A stretch of DNA of 7,673 nt from an uncultured Bacteroidales bacterium. Lineage in GTDB: Bacteria; Bacteroidota; Bacteroidia; Bacteroidales; Bacteroidaceae. Each line of letters starts with the position of its first letter. Within the stretch, counting starts at the first letter, position 1. The notes beneath the pieces were generated by a model, which made no database searches, was not told the DNA's origin, and saw only the letters and a program-made list of their open reading frames with translations. Positions 7,379 through 7,673 of the stretch are shown one piece after another. The position numbers and the translations under genes are program-made. Location: NCBI GenBank assembly GCA_945871755.1, contig CAMBWV010000033.1, positions 1-7,673 of the forward strand, in the 5' to 3' direction.

Positions 7379-7386
7379 CAAAGGTA
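7379..7386 (-). promoter_or_regulatory. -7 promoter element of the 215-residue gene / zapA / rny operon
   Basis: On the minus strand this reads TACCTTTG, then CA, a full match to the Bacteroidota housekeeping -7 consensus TAnnTTTG. Transcription would start near 7372, giving a leader of about 20-25 nt before the ATG at 7349. No clear TTG is present at the expected -33 position; the region there is C-rich then A-rich. The next downstream candidate gene order and the lack of an internal terminator suggest it drives all four genes down to rny. Confidence 0.65.
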
Positions 7387-7532
7387 GGAATTTTTTCGCG
7401 AATATCGGGGGTGGTTTATAGGTTTTATTTACTCATGCTCCGCTTTGCGTTTCATTATGAGCGAGTAGCCATCGTTGGCCCATGGGCTTACTGGAACTGT
7501 AGCGGGTCTCTTCTGCCCTGCGCTGGTTGCTT
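7387..7532. other. Gene-free stretch upstream of the operon, with one short palindrome
   Basis: With the promoter and repeats on either side this completes a gene-free region of 324 bp (7350-7673). I see no RNA gene or convincing reading frame here. A perfect 10-bp palindrome GCCCATGGGC lies at 7478-7487. A minus-strand frame is open from the window edge (7673) to a TAA at 7490-7488 (61 codons) but runs through the tandem repeats, where the repeat copies are out of register, so it is not supported as a gene. Confidence 0.5.
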
Positions 7533-7673
7533 CAAGGTGTGAGTAAGGAGTTCGTACTCATTGCCAAGGCCATGGAGTAACGTGAAAGTACCGCACCTTG
7601 CTTGCAAGGTGTGAGTACGGAGTTTGTACTCATTGCCAAGGCCAATGGAGTAACGTGAAAGTACCGCACCTTG
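7533..7673. repeat. Tandem repeat, 72-73 bp unit, with internal inverted repeats; continues off the window
   Basis: Copy 1 is 7533-7604 (68-nt core plus the linker CTTG) and copy 2 is 7605-7673 (69 nt, cut by the window edge). The cores differ by two substitutions (A to C, C to T) and a one-base insertion (CCATGG against CCAATGG). Each copy is self-complementary at several levels. The outer arms are CAAGGTG and CACCTTG (7605-7611 with 7667-7673), with inner GTAC pairs. There is a small hairpin GAGTAC/GTACTC (7613-7618 with 7626-7631) and a near-palindrome ATTGCCAAGGCcAAT. The junction between copies forms CACCTTGC-TT-GCAAGGTG (7594-7611). The indel breaks any shared reading frame, so it looks non-coding. 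Candidates are a dispersed intergenic palindromic repeat family, a structured RNA array or a protein-binding array. It does not look like CRISPR, because the whole unit is repeated with no unique spacers. Confidence 0.85.

Noticed and set aside
7270..7542. Plus-strand 90-codon frame at the right end
   Set aside because: Its first third is antisense to the start of the 215-residue gene, the rest crosses the promoter and spacer, and the product shows no protein-like features.
7533..7673. CRISPR array
   Set aside because: The whole 72-73 bp unit is repeated with only three differences; there are no unique spacers between short repeats and no cas genes nearby.

Overview
The window reads as chromosome of a Bacteroidota member, most likely order Bacteroidales and plausibly Prevotellaceae-like. 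The evidence is a TonB-dependent receptor with an N-terminal carboxypeptidase-regulatory-like domain, a lipoprotein whose mature end (Cys-Ser-Asp-Asp-Ser-Glu) resembles the Bacteroidota surface-export signal, Bacteroidales-style -7 promoter elements (ACCTTTGCA) and A/T-rich rather than Shine-Dalgarno start regions. The species cannot be fixed from the sequence alone. All five supported genes lie on the minus strand, so transcription runs from high to low coordinates.

Right part (about 7386 down to 4188): a housekeeping operon. A TACCTTTG -7 element starts it. It then runs through a 215-residue conserved-looking protein of unknown function, a 97-residue coiled-coil protein, zapA (cell division) and rny (membrane-anchored RNase Y). 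It ends about 110 nt after rny at a 13-bp perfect hairpin followed by a U-tract. The 97-residue gene, zapA and rny in this order resemble a linkage I recall from other Bacteroidota; a role for the small coiled-coil protein with ZapA is inferred from position.

Left part (about 4070 down to 1): a separate outer-membrane transport operon with its own probable promoter. It encodes a 958-residue TonB-dependent receptor and, 33 bp downstream, a beta-helix-type surface lipoprotein that runs off the window edge. There is no SusD homologue in view, so this is not a standard SusCD glycan pair as far as the window shows. The transported substrate cannot be read from the sequence.

Far right (7387-7673): gene-free DNA ending in nearly two copies of a 72-73 bp tandem repeat that is full of inverted repeats and continues past the edge. 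This is the least explained part of the window. The rest is ordinary core and transport content, and I see no convincing new defence, mobile or RNA-guided system.
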